DNA from: Gammaproteobacteria bacterium
Lineage (GTDB): Bacteria > Pseudomonadota > Gammaproteobacteria > Burkholderiales > Burkholderiaceae_C
Reading direction: 5' to 3'
Assembly (NCBI GenBank): GCA_018815325.1
Contig: JAHIYE010000017.1
Span: 30,608-94,607, forward strand
DNA length: 64,000 bases
The position numbers and the translations under genes are program-made. Shown here in pieces: positions 39,836-47,283 of this stretch (the first letter of the stretch is position 1; each line of letters begins with the position of its first letter). The notes under the pieces were generated by a model, which saw nothing but the letters and a program-made list of their open reading frames with translations, was not told the DNA's origin and ran no database searches.

Positions 39836-40815
39836 AAAATCTGGAATTGGATTACAAGCCGCTGCTGCTCGTGCCCGTGCTGGCCCTGCTGGCGTTGCCA
39901 CTGGTGGGCTCGGGCTCCACCTGGCTCACGCTCACGGTGGCGGGCCTGGCCATGGGCATGATCATCTTCATCATTGCTTCGGGGCTCACGTTGGTGTTCG
40001 GGTTGATGGACGTGTTGAACTTTGGCCACGGCGTGTTCATTGCGCTGGGTGCTTTTGTGGCCACCAGCGTACTCGGGGTCATGGGCGACTGGACCAGTTC
40101 AGACCAACTCTGGCGCAACCTCGTGGCCGTGCTGCCGGCCATGGTGGTGGCGATGCTGGTGGCGGGGGCGGTGGGCTTGGCGTTTGAGCGCTTCATTGTG
40201 CGGCCCGTGTATGGCCAGCACCTCAAGCAGATTCTCATCACCATGGGCGGCATGATCATTGGCGAGGAGCTCATCAAGGTCATCTGGGGGCCGGAGCAGA
40301 TTCCGCTGCCACTGCCCGGTGCCATGCGTGGCGCCTTGATCTTTGGCGACGCCGCCATCGAGAAATACCGCCTGGTGGCTGTGGTGGTGGGCCTGGCGGT
40401 GTTTGCCCTGCAGGCCTGGGTGCTCGGCCGCACCAAGATCGGCCTGCTGATCCGCGCCGGTGTGCAGGACCGCGAGATGGTGGAGTCTCTGGGCTACCGC
40501 ATCCGCCGGCTGTTTGTCGGCGTGTTCGTGGTGGGCAGTGCGCTGGCAGGTCTTGGTGGTGTGATGTGGGGCCTGTACCAGCAAAACGTGGTGCCGCAGA
40601 TGGGGGCGCAGGTGAACGTGCTGATTTTCATCGTCATCATCATCGGCGGCCTGGGCTCCACGGGCGGTGCGCTCATCGGGGCGCTGCTGGTCGGTTTGAT
40701 GGCCAACTACACCGGCTTTCTGGCGCCCAAGGTGGCGTTGTTCTCCAACATTGCACTCATGGTGGCCGTGCTCTTGTGGCGTCCACAAGGTGTGTACCCG
40801 GTGGCAAACCGTTAA
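39832..40815 (+). CDS. livH: Branched-chain amino acid-type ABC permease (LivH type)
   Basis: A 327-residue permease with about eight helices. The segment ASGLTLVFGLMDVLNFGHGVFIALGAF (about 45-70) is the LivH signature, and the EAA-like loop contains ALAGLGGVMWGLYQQ. It is somewhat longer than LivH of E. coli because of an N-terminal helix. livM starts nine bases after its stop behind an AAGGAAAG ribosome-binding site. Confidence 0.92.
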   Translation: MKNLELDYKPLLLVPVLALLALPLVGSGSTWLTLTVAGLAMGMIIFIIASGLTLVFGLMDVLNFGHGVFIALGAFVATSVLGVMGDWTSSDQLWRNLVAVLPAMVVAMLVAGAVGLAFERFIVRPVYGQHLKQILITMGGMIIGEELIKVIWGPEQIPLPLPGAMRGALIFGDAAIEKYRLVAVVVGLAVFALQAWVLGRTKIGLLIRAGVQDREMVESLGYRIRRLFVGVFVVGSALAGLGGVMWGLYQQNVVPQMGAQVNVLIFIVIIIGGLGSTGGALIGALLVGLMANYTGFLAPKVALFSNIALMVAVLLWRPQGVYPVANR

Positions 40816-40824
40816 GGAAAGAAA

Positions 40825-41913
40825 ATGCTGAACCGTATTCTTTCCAACGATTTCCCCCGTAGCCGCATCCTGGCAGCGCTGCTGCTGATCGTGTTGCTGG
40901 GACTGGCGTTTGCGCCTTTCCTGTTCCCGGGGGTGAAGGCGCTCAACGTGGCGGCGAAGGTGTTGATCTTTGTGGTGCTGGTGGCCAGCTTTGACTTGCT
41001 GCTGGGCTACACCGGCGTGGTGAGCTTTGCGCACACCATGTTCTTCGGCATCGGGGCTTACGGCGTTGCGATTGCCAGCACGCGCATGGGCCCTACCTGG
41101 GTGGCGTTGGCGGCAGGGGTGGTCGGTGCCTTGCTCGTGTCGCTCCTGCTGTCGTTGGCAGTGGGCCTGTTTTCGCTGCGGGTGCGGGCCATCTTTTTTG
41201 CCATGATCACGCTGGCCGTGGCGGCGGCATTCCAGACGCTGGCCTCACAACTGTCGGCCTTCACCGGCGGGGAGGATGGCCTGTCGTTCAAGCTGCCCGA
41301 GCTGCTGCGGCCGAGCTTCGAATGGGGCGATGAGCCGTTCCTGGGGGTAGACCTTGATGGCCGGCTCATTTCCTACTACCTGCTGTTTGTATTGGCGGTA
41401 ACCCTGGTGCTGGCGCTGCTGCGCATTGTGAACTCACCCTTTGGCCGCGTGCTGCAGGCCATCCGCGAAAACGAGTTTCGCACGGAGGCCATTGGTTACC
41501 GTGTGGTGGTCTACCGCACGCTCTCCAGCGTCCTGTCTGCCTTGTTTGCCTGCATGGCCGGCGCCATGCTCGCGGTCTGGCTGCGCTACAACGGGCCTGA
41601 TACCTCGCTCTCGTTCGAGATCATGATGGACGTGCTCCTCATCGTCGTGATCGGCGGCATGGGCACGATCTACGGCTCGGCCATCGGTGCGGTGTTGTTC
41701 GTGCTGGCGCAGAGCTATCTGCAGGATTTGCTGCGACTGGGCAGCGAGGCTGCCGCCAGCGTGCCCATGCTCTCGGCCCTGTTGTCGCCCAACCGCTGGC
41801 TGCTGTGGCTCGGCCTGCTGTTCGTGTTGTCGGTCTATTACTTTCCGACCGGCGTGGTGGGGCGCTTGCGTGCCCGTGCCATCCGCCGGCAGTCGCTGGG
41901 GGGCAAGGCATGA
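40825..41913 (+). CDS. livM: Branched-chain amino acid-type ABC permease (LivM type)
   Basis: A 362-residue permease with about ten helices. LLGYTGVVSFAHTMFFGIGAYG (about 56-77) and VVIGGMGTIYGSAIGAVLF in the second half are LivM marks, and an insertion QLSAFTGGEDGLSFKLPELL between them is usual for the family. Its stop overlaps the start of the hydrolase gene (ATGA), so the enzyme is made together with the transporter. Confidence 0.92.
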   Translation: MLNRILSNDFPRSRILAALLLIVLLGLAFAPFLFPGVKALNVAAKVLIFVVLVASFDLLLGYTGVVSFAHTMFFGIGAYGVAIASTRMGPTWVALAAGVVGALLVSLLLSLAVGLFSLRVRAIFFAMITLAVAAAFQTLASQLSAFTGGEDGLSFKLPELLRPSFEWGDEPFLGVDLDGRLISYYLLFVLAVTLVLALLRIVNSPFGRVLQAIRENEFRTEAIGYRVVVYRTLSSVLSALFACMAGAMLAVWLRYNGPDTSLSFEIMMDVLLIVVIGGMGTIYGSAIGAVLFVLAQSYLQDLLRLGSEAAASVPMLSALLSPNRWLLWLGLLFVLSVYYFPTGVVGRLRARAIRRQSLGGKA

Positions 41914-42779
41914 GCTTCACGTCCAACTACCTGCGCTGCGCGGGCCGCGAGATCCACTACACCGATTGGGGCCGTGCCGTGCGCGGCACCGTGATTGCCT
42001 GGCACGGTCTGGCGCGCACGGGCCGTGACATGGACGAGCTGGCGGGGCATCTGGCAGACAGGGGCTACCGTGTGATCTGCCCGGACACCCTCGGCCGGGG
42101 ACTGAGCCAGTGGAGCCCGGAGCCACAGCGCGAATACTGTCTGGCTTTTTATGCGCAGCTTGCCGCCAGCCTGTTCGAACAACTTGCTATTGAGCGTGCC
42201 CACTGGGTCGGCACCTCGATGGGCGGGGCCATCGGCACCGTGTGTGCCTCAGGGCTGTTGCAGCCGCAGCTCAAGAGCCGCATCCAGAGCCTGGTGCTCA
42301 ACGACAATGCGCCCGAGCTGGCCGAGGCTGCCATCAACCGTATCCGCGCCTATGCCGGCAACCCGCCTGCGTTTGATAGCGTGCTGGAATTGGAAGCCTT
42401 TTTCCGCCAGGTCTACAAACCCTATGGCTGGCTCAGTGACGCACAGTGGCGTCGCCTGACCGAGACGTCGACACGCCGCGTGCCAGATGGTCGCGTCACG
42501 CCGCATTACGACCCCGCCATGGTGCGTCAGTTCACCGACCATGACAACGACTACCTGATCTGGGCGCACTACGACGCACTCGACATCCCTGTGCTGTGCC
42601 TGCGCGGTGAAGACTCCGACCTGGTGTTGCCCGCCACCATTGCCCAGATGCAGGGCCGGGGGCCGGGTACACGTGGCCAGTTTCAGGTGATGGAGGTCTC
42701 TGGTTGTGGTCATGCGCCAGCGCTGAATGTGACTGCACAGCTGGATATCGTGACGCAGTTCATCCAGATGGCGAGTTAA
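41910..42779 (+). CDS. Alpha/beta hydrolase, last gene of the liv-type operon
   Basis: A 289-residue enzyme with oxyanion motif WHGLARTG (31-38), nucleophile Ser103 in VGTSMGG, a likely acid at LRGEDSDLVLP and the catalytic histidine in SGCGHAPAL near the end. No signal peptide, so it acts in the cytoplasm, presumably on the imported compound or an intermediate. Relatives include esterases and C-C bond or amide hydrolases. Start at 41910 overlaps the livM stop; the longer frame from 41805 lies within livM. Confidence 0.85.
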   Translation: MSFTSNYLRCAGREIHYTDWGRAVRGTVIAWHGLARTGRDMDELAGHLADRGYRVICPDTLGRGLSQWSPEPQREYCLAFYAQLAASLFEQLAIERAHWVGTSMGGAIGTVCASGLLQPQLKSRIQSLVLNDNAPELAEAAINRIRAYAGNPPAFDSVLELEAFFRQVYKPYGWLSDAQWRRLTETSTRRVPDGRVTPHYDPAMVRQFTDHDNDYLIWAHYDALDIPVLCLRGEDSDLVLPATIAQMQGRGPGTRGQFQVMEVSGCGHAPALNVTAQLDIVTQFIQMAS

Positions 42780-42782
42780 TTT

Positions 42783-42836
42783 GCTATGAAAATAATAGTG
42801 CCTAGCGCAGTACCAGTAAGGCCTGGGGTTATATTT
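42783..42836 (+). repeat. Intergenic copy of the dispersed AT-rich element
   Basis: It begins GCTAT-GAAAATA-ATAG and continues AGCGCAGTACCAGTAAGGCC, TGGGGTTATATTT. It resembles 16001-16055 in folP and, reverse-complemented, 56729-56786. The rest of the 291-base gap up to the PepSY gene shows only a small perfect hairpin CACGCA-ACTTTC-TGCGTG at 43033-43050, just before the ribosome-binding site AGGAGAG. Confidence 0.55.
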
Positions 42837-43070
42837 ACTGCTGCCTGAAGTGAGCTTCCTTGTTCGTTCTGCCGTATTTCATCTGGCATCTGCAGTCATG
42901 CTGAGCGCGCCGAGTTGCCCTTGCTCCAGTACCCGCCATCATCTCCCGGGCTGACGGATTCACTGGCTAGACCATTCTTGCCTTTATTTACAGCCTCAGT
43001 GTGAGCTAAGTCTGCGCTCCTATTCTCTCCTTCACGCAACTTTCTGCGTGTTCAACTCAGGAGAGCCATC

Positions 43071-43409
43071 ATGGTACGTAAAACTTCGATAGCCATTCTC
43101 GCTACCGCATTGGCAGCAGCTGGCGCAACAGCCGCCTTCGCTAGCCAGTCATCCGTTAACGATGCGCAGACCATCCAGAAAACCAAAATCACGCTGACAC
43201 AAGCCATCGCGGCAGCAGAGCAGCAGGCTGGTGGTAAAGCCGCCAGAGCCGAGTTCGAGCACAGCAAGCAGCATGGCTGGGTGTATGACGTGGAGGTCGT
43301 CAATGGCCCCAAGGTGTTTGACATCAAGGTGGATGCACAGAAGGGCACCGTGATCGCCTCACGCGAGGATCAGGCCGATCGAGACGACGAAAAGGATGAA
43401 CGTGATTAG
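43071..43409 (+). CDS. Small exported PepSY-domain protein
   Basis: A 112-residue protein with a signal peptide (about 1-25, ...ATAAFASQ) and one PepSY-like domain: a helix (TLTQAIAAAEQQAGGKAARAEFE) followed by beta strands WVYDVEVVNGPKVFDIKVDAQKGTVIA. The C-terminal tail is very acidic (EDQADRDDEKDERD) and could bind cations. Small PepSY proteins are often encoded beside two-component systems, and here the pair of genes at 45261-47248 may respond to or regulate it. The exact role is unknown. Confidence 0.85.
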   Translation: MVRKTSIAILATALAAAGATAAFASQSSVNDAQTIQKTKITLTQAIAAAEQQAGGKAARAEFEHSKQHGWVYDVEVVNGPKVFDIKVDAQKGTVIASREDQADRDDEKDERD

Positions 43410-43431
43410 CGTGGGCTAGTCCTGATCTCAC

Positions 43432-43466
43432 CTTGCCCATGACCTCTAGCACGGTTGATGGGCAAG
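43432..43466 (+). other. Perfect 9-bp hairpin downstream of the PepSY gene
   Basis: CTTGCCCAT and ATGGGCAAG are separated by 17 bases. There is no T-tract after it, so it is not a typical terminator. It stands between the PepSY gene and the two membrane-protein genes and could be an mRNA processing or control element. Confidence 0.45.
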
Positions 43467-43490
43467 ACCTAAGAGAGAGAAGGCTCGCCC

Positions 43491-43556
43491 ATGAATAGCT
43501 TCAGTTTGACGCTTCAGGCTTGGGTGCAAGAAATGAGTCCCCTATGGTTGCCCTAA
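43491..43556 (+). CDS. Possible 21-residue leader peptide
   Basis: ATG at 43491 opens a short frame encoding MNSFSLTLQAWVQEMSPLWLP, preceded by AGAGAGAAGG eight to ten bases upstream, a fair ribosome-binding site. It ends 55 bases before the first membrane-protein gene. Nothing but the spacing supports that it is translated, and it may be chance. Confidence 0.2.
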   Translation: MNSFSLTLQAWVQEMSPLWLP

Positions 43557-43611
43557 GTTTCGAAGCACAGACTCCAGTCATCGTCATTTCACTTTATGCA
43601 GAAAGTCAGCT

Positions 43612-44388
43612 ATGAGCACACGTATTGCACAGCCTATGCGGCAGTTTCTCAACAAGGTTCCGGAAGTCACGCTGTTCTTCTGGATTATCAAGATGATGTC
43701 CACCACGGTGGGTGAAACTGCGGCTGATTTCTTGAATGTCGATTTGAATTTTGGCCTGTCAGGGACCTCACTCGTGATGGGTGGGGTGCTGGCTGTCGTG
43801 CTGTTCTTTCAGGTCAGGTCGCGCCGCTATGTGCCGTCGCTGTATTGGCTGACGGTCGTGCTGGTCAGTGTCTTTGGCACGCTGGTGACCGACAACCTCA
43901 GTGATGTCCTGGGCGTGCCCATGACGATCTCTACCGGCGTGTTCAGTATGGCGCTGATGGCTGTATTTGCAATCTGGCATGCACGCGAGAAAACCCTCTC
44001 GATCCATCACATCGACAGCGTGCCTCGTGAAATGTTTTACTGGTTGGCCATCCTGACCACCTTTGCACTCGGCACTGCCGCAGGTGACTGGTTTGCCGAA
44101 GGCCTGCAGTTGGGCTATGCCAATTCCGCGCTGGTGTTTGGAGGGGTGATCGCTGCTATTGCCGCTGCGCACTATGTGTTCAAAGCCAGTGCCGTGTGGA
44201 GCTTCTGGCTGGCCTACATTCTTACGCGTCCGTTTGGGGCTTCACTGGGTGATTTGATTTCGCAGCCCCATGCCAACGGTGGTCTTGGCCTGGGCGCAAC
44301 GGGCACGAGTGCGCTGTTTTTGGTCACCATTGTGGGTTTGGTTACCTACCTTTCAGTGAGTCAAATACGTGTGAGTAATGACAGCTGA
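43612..44388 (+). CDS. Uncharacterised membrane protein, COG4705-like, paralogue A
   Basis: A 258-residue membrane protein with about eight helices. Four internal repeats each carry W-x9-G-x4-D: W24/G34/D39, W79/G89/D94, W144/G154/D159 and W199/G209/D214. The first also has a glutamate (GETAAD). Spacing between repeats is 55, 65, 55 residues, which suggests two rounds of duplication. Membrane-embedded acidic residues at equivalent positions are a feature of ion channels and transporters, but no function is established that I know. Paralogue B follows after 37 bases. Confidence 0.8.
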   Translation: MSTRIAQPMRQFLNKVPEVTLFFWIIKMMSTTVGETAADFLNVDLNFGLSGTSLVMGGVLAVVLFFQVRSRRYVPSLYWLTVVLVSVFGTLVTDNLSDVLGVPMTISTGVFSMALMAVFAIWHAREKTLSIHHIDSVPREMFYWLAILTTFALGTAAGDWFAEGLQLGYANSALVFGGVIAAIAAAHYVFKASAVWSFWLAYILTRPFGASLGDLISQPHANGGLGLGATGTSALFLVTIVGLVTYLSVSQIRVSNDS

Positions 44389-44425
44389 GAAGCAGCAAAT
44401 GCAGCTTGAACCTGGAGTTAAAAAG

Positions 44426-45184
44426 ATGAACAAAACGACACAGCAAGCGCTGAGCAAAGTACCCGAGGTCACATTGCTCTTTTGGATCATCAAGATTGCG
44501 GCAACCACACTGGGCGAAACGGGCGGGGACGCGGTCTCCATGTCCATGAACCTGGGCTATCTGGTGGGCACGGGGATATTCGGTGTCATTTTCCTGCTCG
44601 CCGTCGCAGCACAGATCAAGGCCAGACAGTTTCACCCTGTGCTGTACTGGACGACCATCATTGCCACCACCACCGTGGGCACAACATTGGCTGACTACGC
44701 GGACCGCTCCCTGGGTATTGGCTATGCGGGCGGCTCGGCCTTGCTACTGACTTTGCTGGTCGCCTCACTGTGGCTCTGGTACCGTACGCTGGGATCGGTA
44801 TCGGTGAATACCGTCAGCTCACCCCAGGCCGAAATTTTCTACTGGGTCACTATCATGTTTTCGCAGACACTGGGTACCGCGCTGGGGGACTGGACAGCTG
44901 GTACTGCGGGTCTGGGCTATAGCGGTGGAGCACTGGTGTTCAGCGGGCTGTTGGCGCTGGTGGTGGCTGCGTATTACTGGAGCAGCTTGTCCAGAACCCT
45001 GTTGTTCTGGGCTGCATTTGTGCTGACCAGGCCACTGGGTGCGGTGGTGGGAGACTTTCTCGACAAACCCCTGAATGCGGGGGGATTGGCATTGAGCCGC
45101 TACACCGCTAGCGCTGCGTTGCTGGCTTTCATTGCGGCCTGTCTTGTGATTTTCAAGCACCGGGCAGGTGAAAATGCACATTGA
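44426..45184 (+). CDS. Uncharacterised membrane protein, COG4705-like, paralogue B
   Basis: A 252-residue protein homologous along its length to the preceding one (KVPEVTL-FWIIK near the start, TRPLGAVVGD near the end). It has the same four W-x9-G-x4-D repeats: W20/G30/D35, W75/G85/D90, W140/G150/D155 and W195/G205/D210, again spaced 55, 65, 55. I chose the ATG at 44426, behind GGAG, because its N-terminus then matches paralogue A; an in-frame ATG at 44378 overlaps the upstream stop. The two may form a heterodimer. A two-component system follows after 76 bases. Confidence 0.8.
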   Translation: MNKTTQQALSKVPEVTLLFWIIKIAATTLGETGGDAVSMSMNLGYLVGTGIFGVIFLLAVAAQIKARQFHPVLYWTTIIATTTVGTTLADYADRSLGIGYAGGSALLLTLLVASLWLWYRTLGSVSVNTVSSPQAEIFYWVTIMFSQTLGTALGDWTAGTAGLGYSGGALVFSGLLALVVAAYYWSSLSRTLLFWAAFVLTRPLGAVVGDFLDKPLNAGGLALSRYTASAALLAFIAACLVIFKHRAGENAH

Positions 45185-45260
45185 GACATTGGGTCCGTAC
45201 GATGGCGGAAAAAACAGGTCGCGCGGGGCCGGTGCTTGCAAGCAACTGAAAGGACGATAG

Positions 45261-45926
45261 ATGCGGGTATTGCTGGTCGAGGATGACCTGATGATCGGAG
45301 AAGCGGTACAGGCGGCACTGAAAGACGCATCCTATGCCACCGACTGGGTTCAGGAAGGGCAGGCCGCACTCAGCGCCATGACAGCCCAGCACTATGACAT
45401 TGTCTTGCTTGATTTGGGTTTGCCTGGCAAGGATGGCTTGACCGTGTTGCGCTCTCTGCGCGGCAATGGCAATGCGGTTCCCTTGCTGATCATTACCGCC
45501 CGGGATGCATTGGAAGACCGCATCCGCGGGTTGGATGAGGGGGCCGATGACTATGTGCTCAAACCTTTTGAGATGAGTGAACTGTTGGCGCGCATGCGTG
45601 CAGTCCAGCGACGTAAAGGTGGCATGGCCATACCGCTGCTGAGCAATGGGCGCTTGACCCTGGATCCAGCCACACATGAGGCCTGCGCCGCCGGCAAGGA
45701 AACCGTGCTTCTTTCCAACCGGGAGTTTGCCTTGCTGCAGGCCTTGATGGTGCGTGCCGGCGCCATTCTTTCCCGTGCCGAACTGGAGGATCGTGTGTAT
45801 GGCTGGGGTGAAGAGGTTGAGAGTAATGCGATTGAATACCTCATCCATGCCTTGCGAAAAAAGCTGGGTAGCGAGTGCATTAAAAACGTCAGGGGGGCAG
45901 GATGGATGGTTTCCAGGAACGGGTGA
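45261..45926 (+). CDS. OmpR/QseB-family response regulator
   Basis: A 221-residue regulator with receiver domain (phospho-acceptor Asp51 in IVLLDLGLPGKDGL, conserved K in YVLKPFEM) and a winged-helix output domain (about 125-220). It begins after AAAGGACG. It resembles QseB/BasR/PmrA-type regulators, several of which respond to metals or envelope stress. The sensor gene overlaps its last 25 bases. Confidence 0.9.
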   Translation: MRVLLVEDDLMIGEAVQAALKDASYATDWVQEGQAALSAMTAQHYDIVLLDLGLPGKDGLTVLRSLRGNGNAVPLLIITARDALEDRIRGLDEGADDYVLKPFEMSELLARMRAVQRRKGGMAIPLLSNGRLTLDPATHEACAAGKETVLLSNREFALLQALMVRAGAILSRAELEDRVYGWGEEVESNAIEYLIHALRKKLGSECIKNVRGAGWMVSRNG

Positions 45927-47248
45927 AGAAATCCATTCAGCTTCAGCTTTCGCTCTGGCTGTCTGTGGCGATCATGGTGGTCGCGCTTGTGGCTGGCATT
46001 TTCTCGTTCGTTGGCGCTTTTGACGAGGCCAATGAATTGCAGGATGACATCCTGCGACAGGTAGCCGCCATGTTCAGGCTCCAGCCAGGGAGCGTCTTGA
46101 ATCTGGGTGACACTCAGCCGACAGATGCCGATGCCGAGTCCAACCTGATTGTCCAGGTGCTTCAACCCGGCCCCGGAAATGGAGGGGCTGGCATGGGATT
46201 GCCCTTGACCGGCACCTTGCAAGAAGGATTGCAAACTGTCGAGCTGAAGGAAGCTTCCTACCGCGTGATGGTGAAGACGCTGCCCGATGGTGTCCGTATC
46301 GCCGTGTCACAGGAAACCCGGGTGCGTGACGAGATCGCGCGCGATAGCGCCGTCCATACCGTACTGCCGCTGTTGATTCTGATGCCCTTGCTTATTCTGG
46401 TGGTGGCGGATCTGGTGCGCAGGATGTTTCGTCCAGTCGTTCGTCTCTCTGTGGAAATTGATGAGCGAAGCGAGCAAGCTTTGCATGCCTTGCCAGATCA
46501 TGGCCTGCCTTCGGAGATACGGCCATTTGTCATTGCGATCAACCGTCTGTTGGCGCGCGTGGCGCAGTCCATGGAAGCGCAAAAGCGCTTCATTGCAGAT
46601 GCTTCGCATGAACTGCGTTCCCCTATGACGGCTCTGTCCTTGCAGGCGGAGCGGCTGGGCGGTGCTGATATGTCGAACGAGGCACGTGAGCGGTTCGATG
46701 CGCTGCGCCAGGGCATTGAACGGGGCCGCAGTCTGCTGGACCAGTTGCTGAATCTGGCCAGGGCACAGTTTCCTGCTGCCACCGCTTCCAAACCTATTTC
46801 AATGCAGCAGGTTTTCCGCCACGTACTGGAAGACCTGATGCCTTTGGCTGAGGATAAGGGCGTTGATGTGGGCGTGGTCGATGCAGCGAATGTGCTCGTC
46901 AATGTTGATGAGGTCGATTTGATCACTGTGGTTAAAAATCTGCTGGATAACGCCATTCGTTACACCCCCTCAGGTGGCCAGATTGACTTGTCGGTCGTTG
47001 ATCTGGGCGATCAGTTGGTGATTGAAGTACAAGACAGCGGACCAGGGATTTCCCCGCACGAACGTGAGCGGGTGCTGGACCCTTTCTATCGGGTGTTGGG
47101 GACTTCGCAAGCCGGTTCCGGACTGGGTCTGTCCATCGTCAAGACCATCGCAGAACGACTGCATGGGCGAGTTGAGTTGGGCGATGCGACTCATTTTGCG
47201 CAGGGCTTGAGGGTGACTGTCAGGCTGGATCGGAAGCCAAGGGCGTAA
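45902..47248 (+). CDS. Sensor histidine kinase (QseC/BasS-like)
   Basis: A 448-residue membrane kinase with helices at about 15-40 and 152-174, a short periplasmic sensor (about 41-150), a HAMP-like region, His236 in FIADASHELRSPM, and the ATPase domain with N-box NLLDNAIRYTPSGG and DSGPGISPHERERV. Encoded with the response regulator behind the PepSY and COG4705-like genes, all on one strand. No obvious metal-binding cluster is seen in the sensor. Confidence 0.9.
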   Translation: MDGFQERVKKSIQLQLSLWLSVAIMVVALVAGIFSFVGAFDEANELQDDILRQVAAMFRLQPGSVLNLGDTQPTDADAESNLIVQVLQPGPGNGGAGMGLPLTGTLQEGLQTVELKEASYRVMVKTLPDGVRIAVSQETRVRDEIARDSAVHTVLPLLILMPLLILVVADLVRRMFRPVVRLSVEIDERSEQALHALPDHGLPSEIRPFVIAINRLLARVAQSMEAQKRFIADASHELRSPMTALSLQAERLGGADMSNEARERFDALRQGIERGRSLLDQLLNLARAQFPAATASKPISMQQVFRHVLEDLMPLAEDKGVDVGVVDAANVLVNVDEVDLITVVKNLLDNAIRYTPSGGQIDLSVVDLGDQLVIEVQDSGPGISPHERERVLDPFYRVLGTSQAGSGLGLSIVKTIAERLHGRVELGDATHFAQGLRVTVRLDRKPRA

Positions 47249-47283
47249 GAAACCAATTCATACGATGCAGGTGATTCAAAGAG

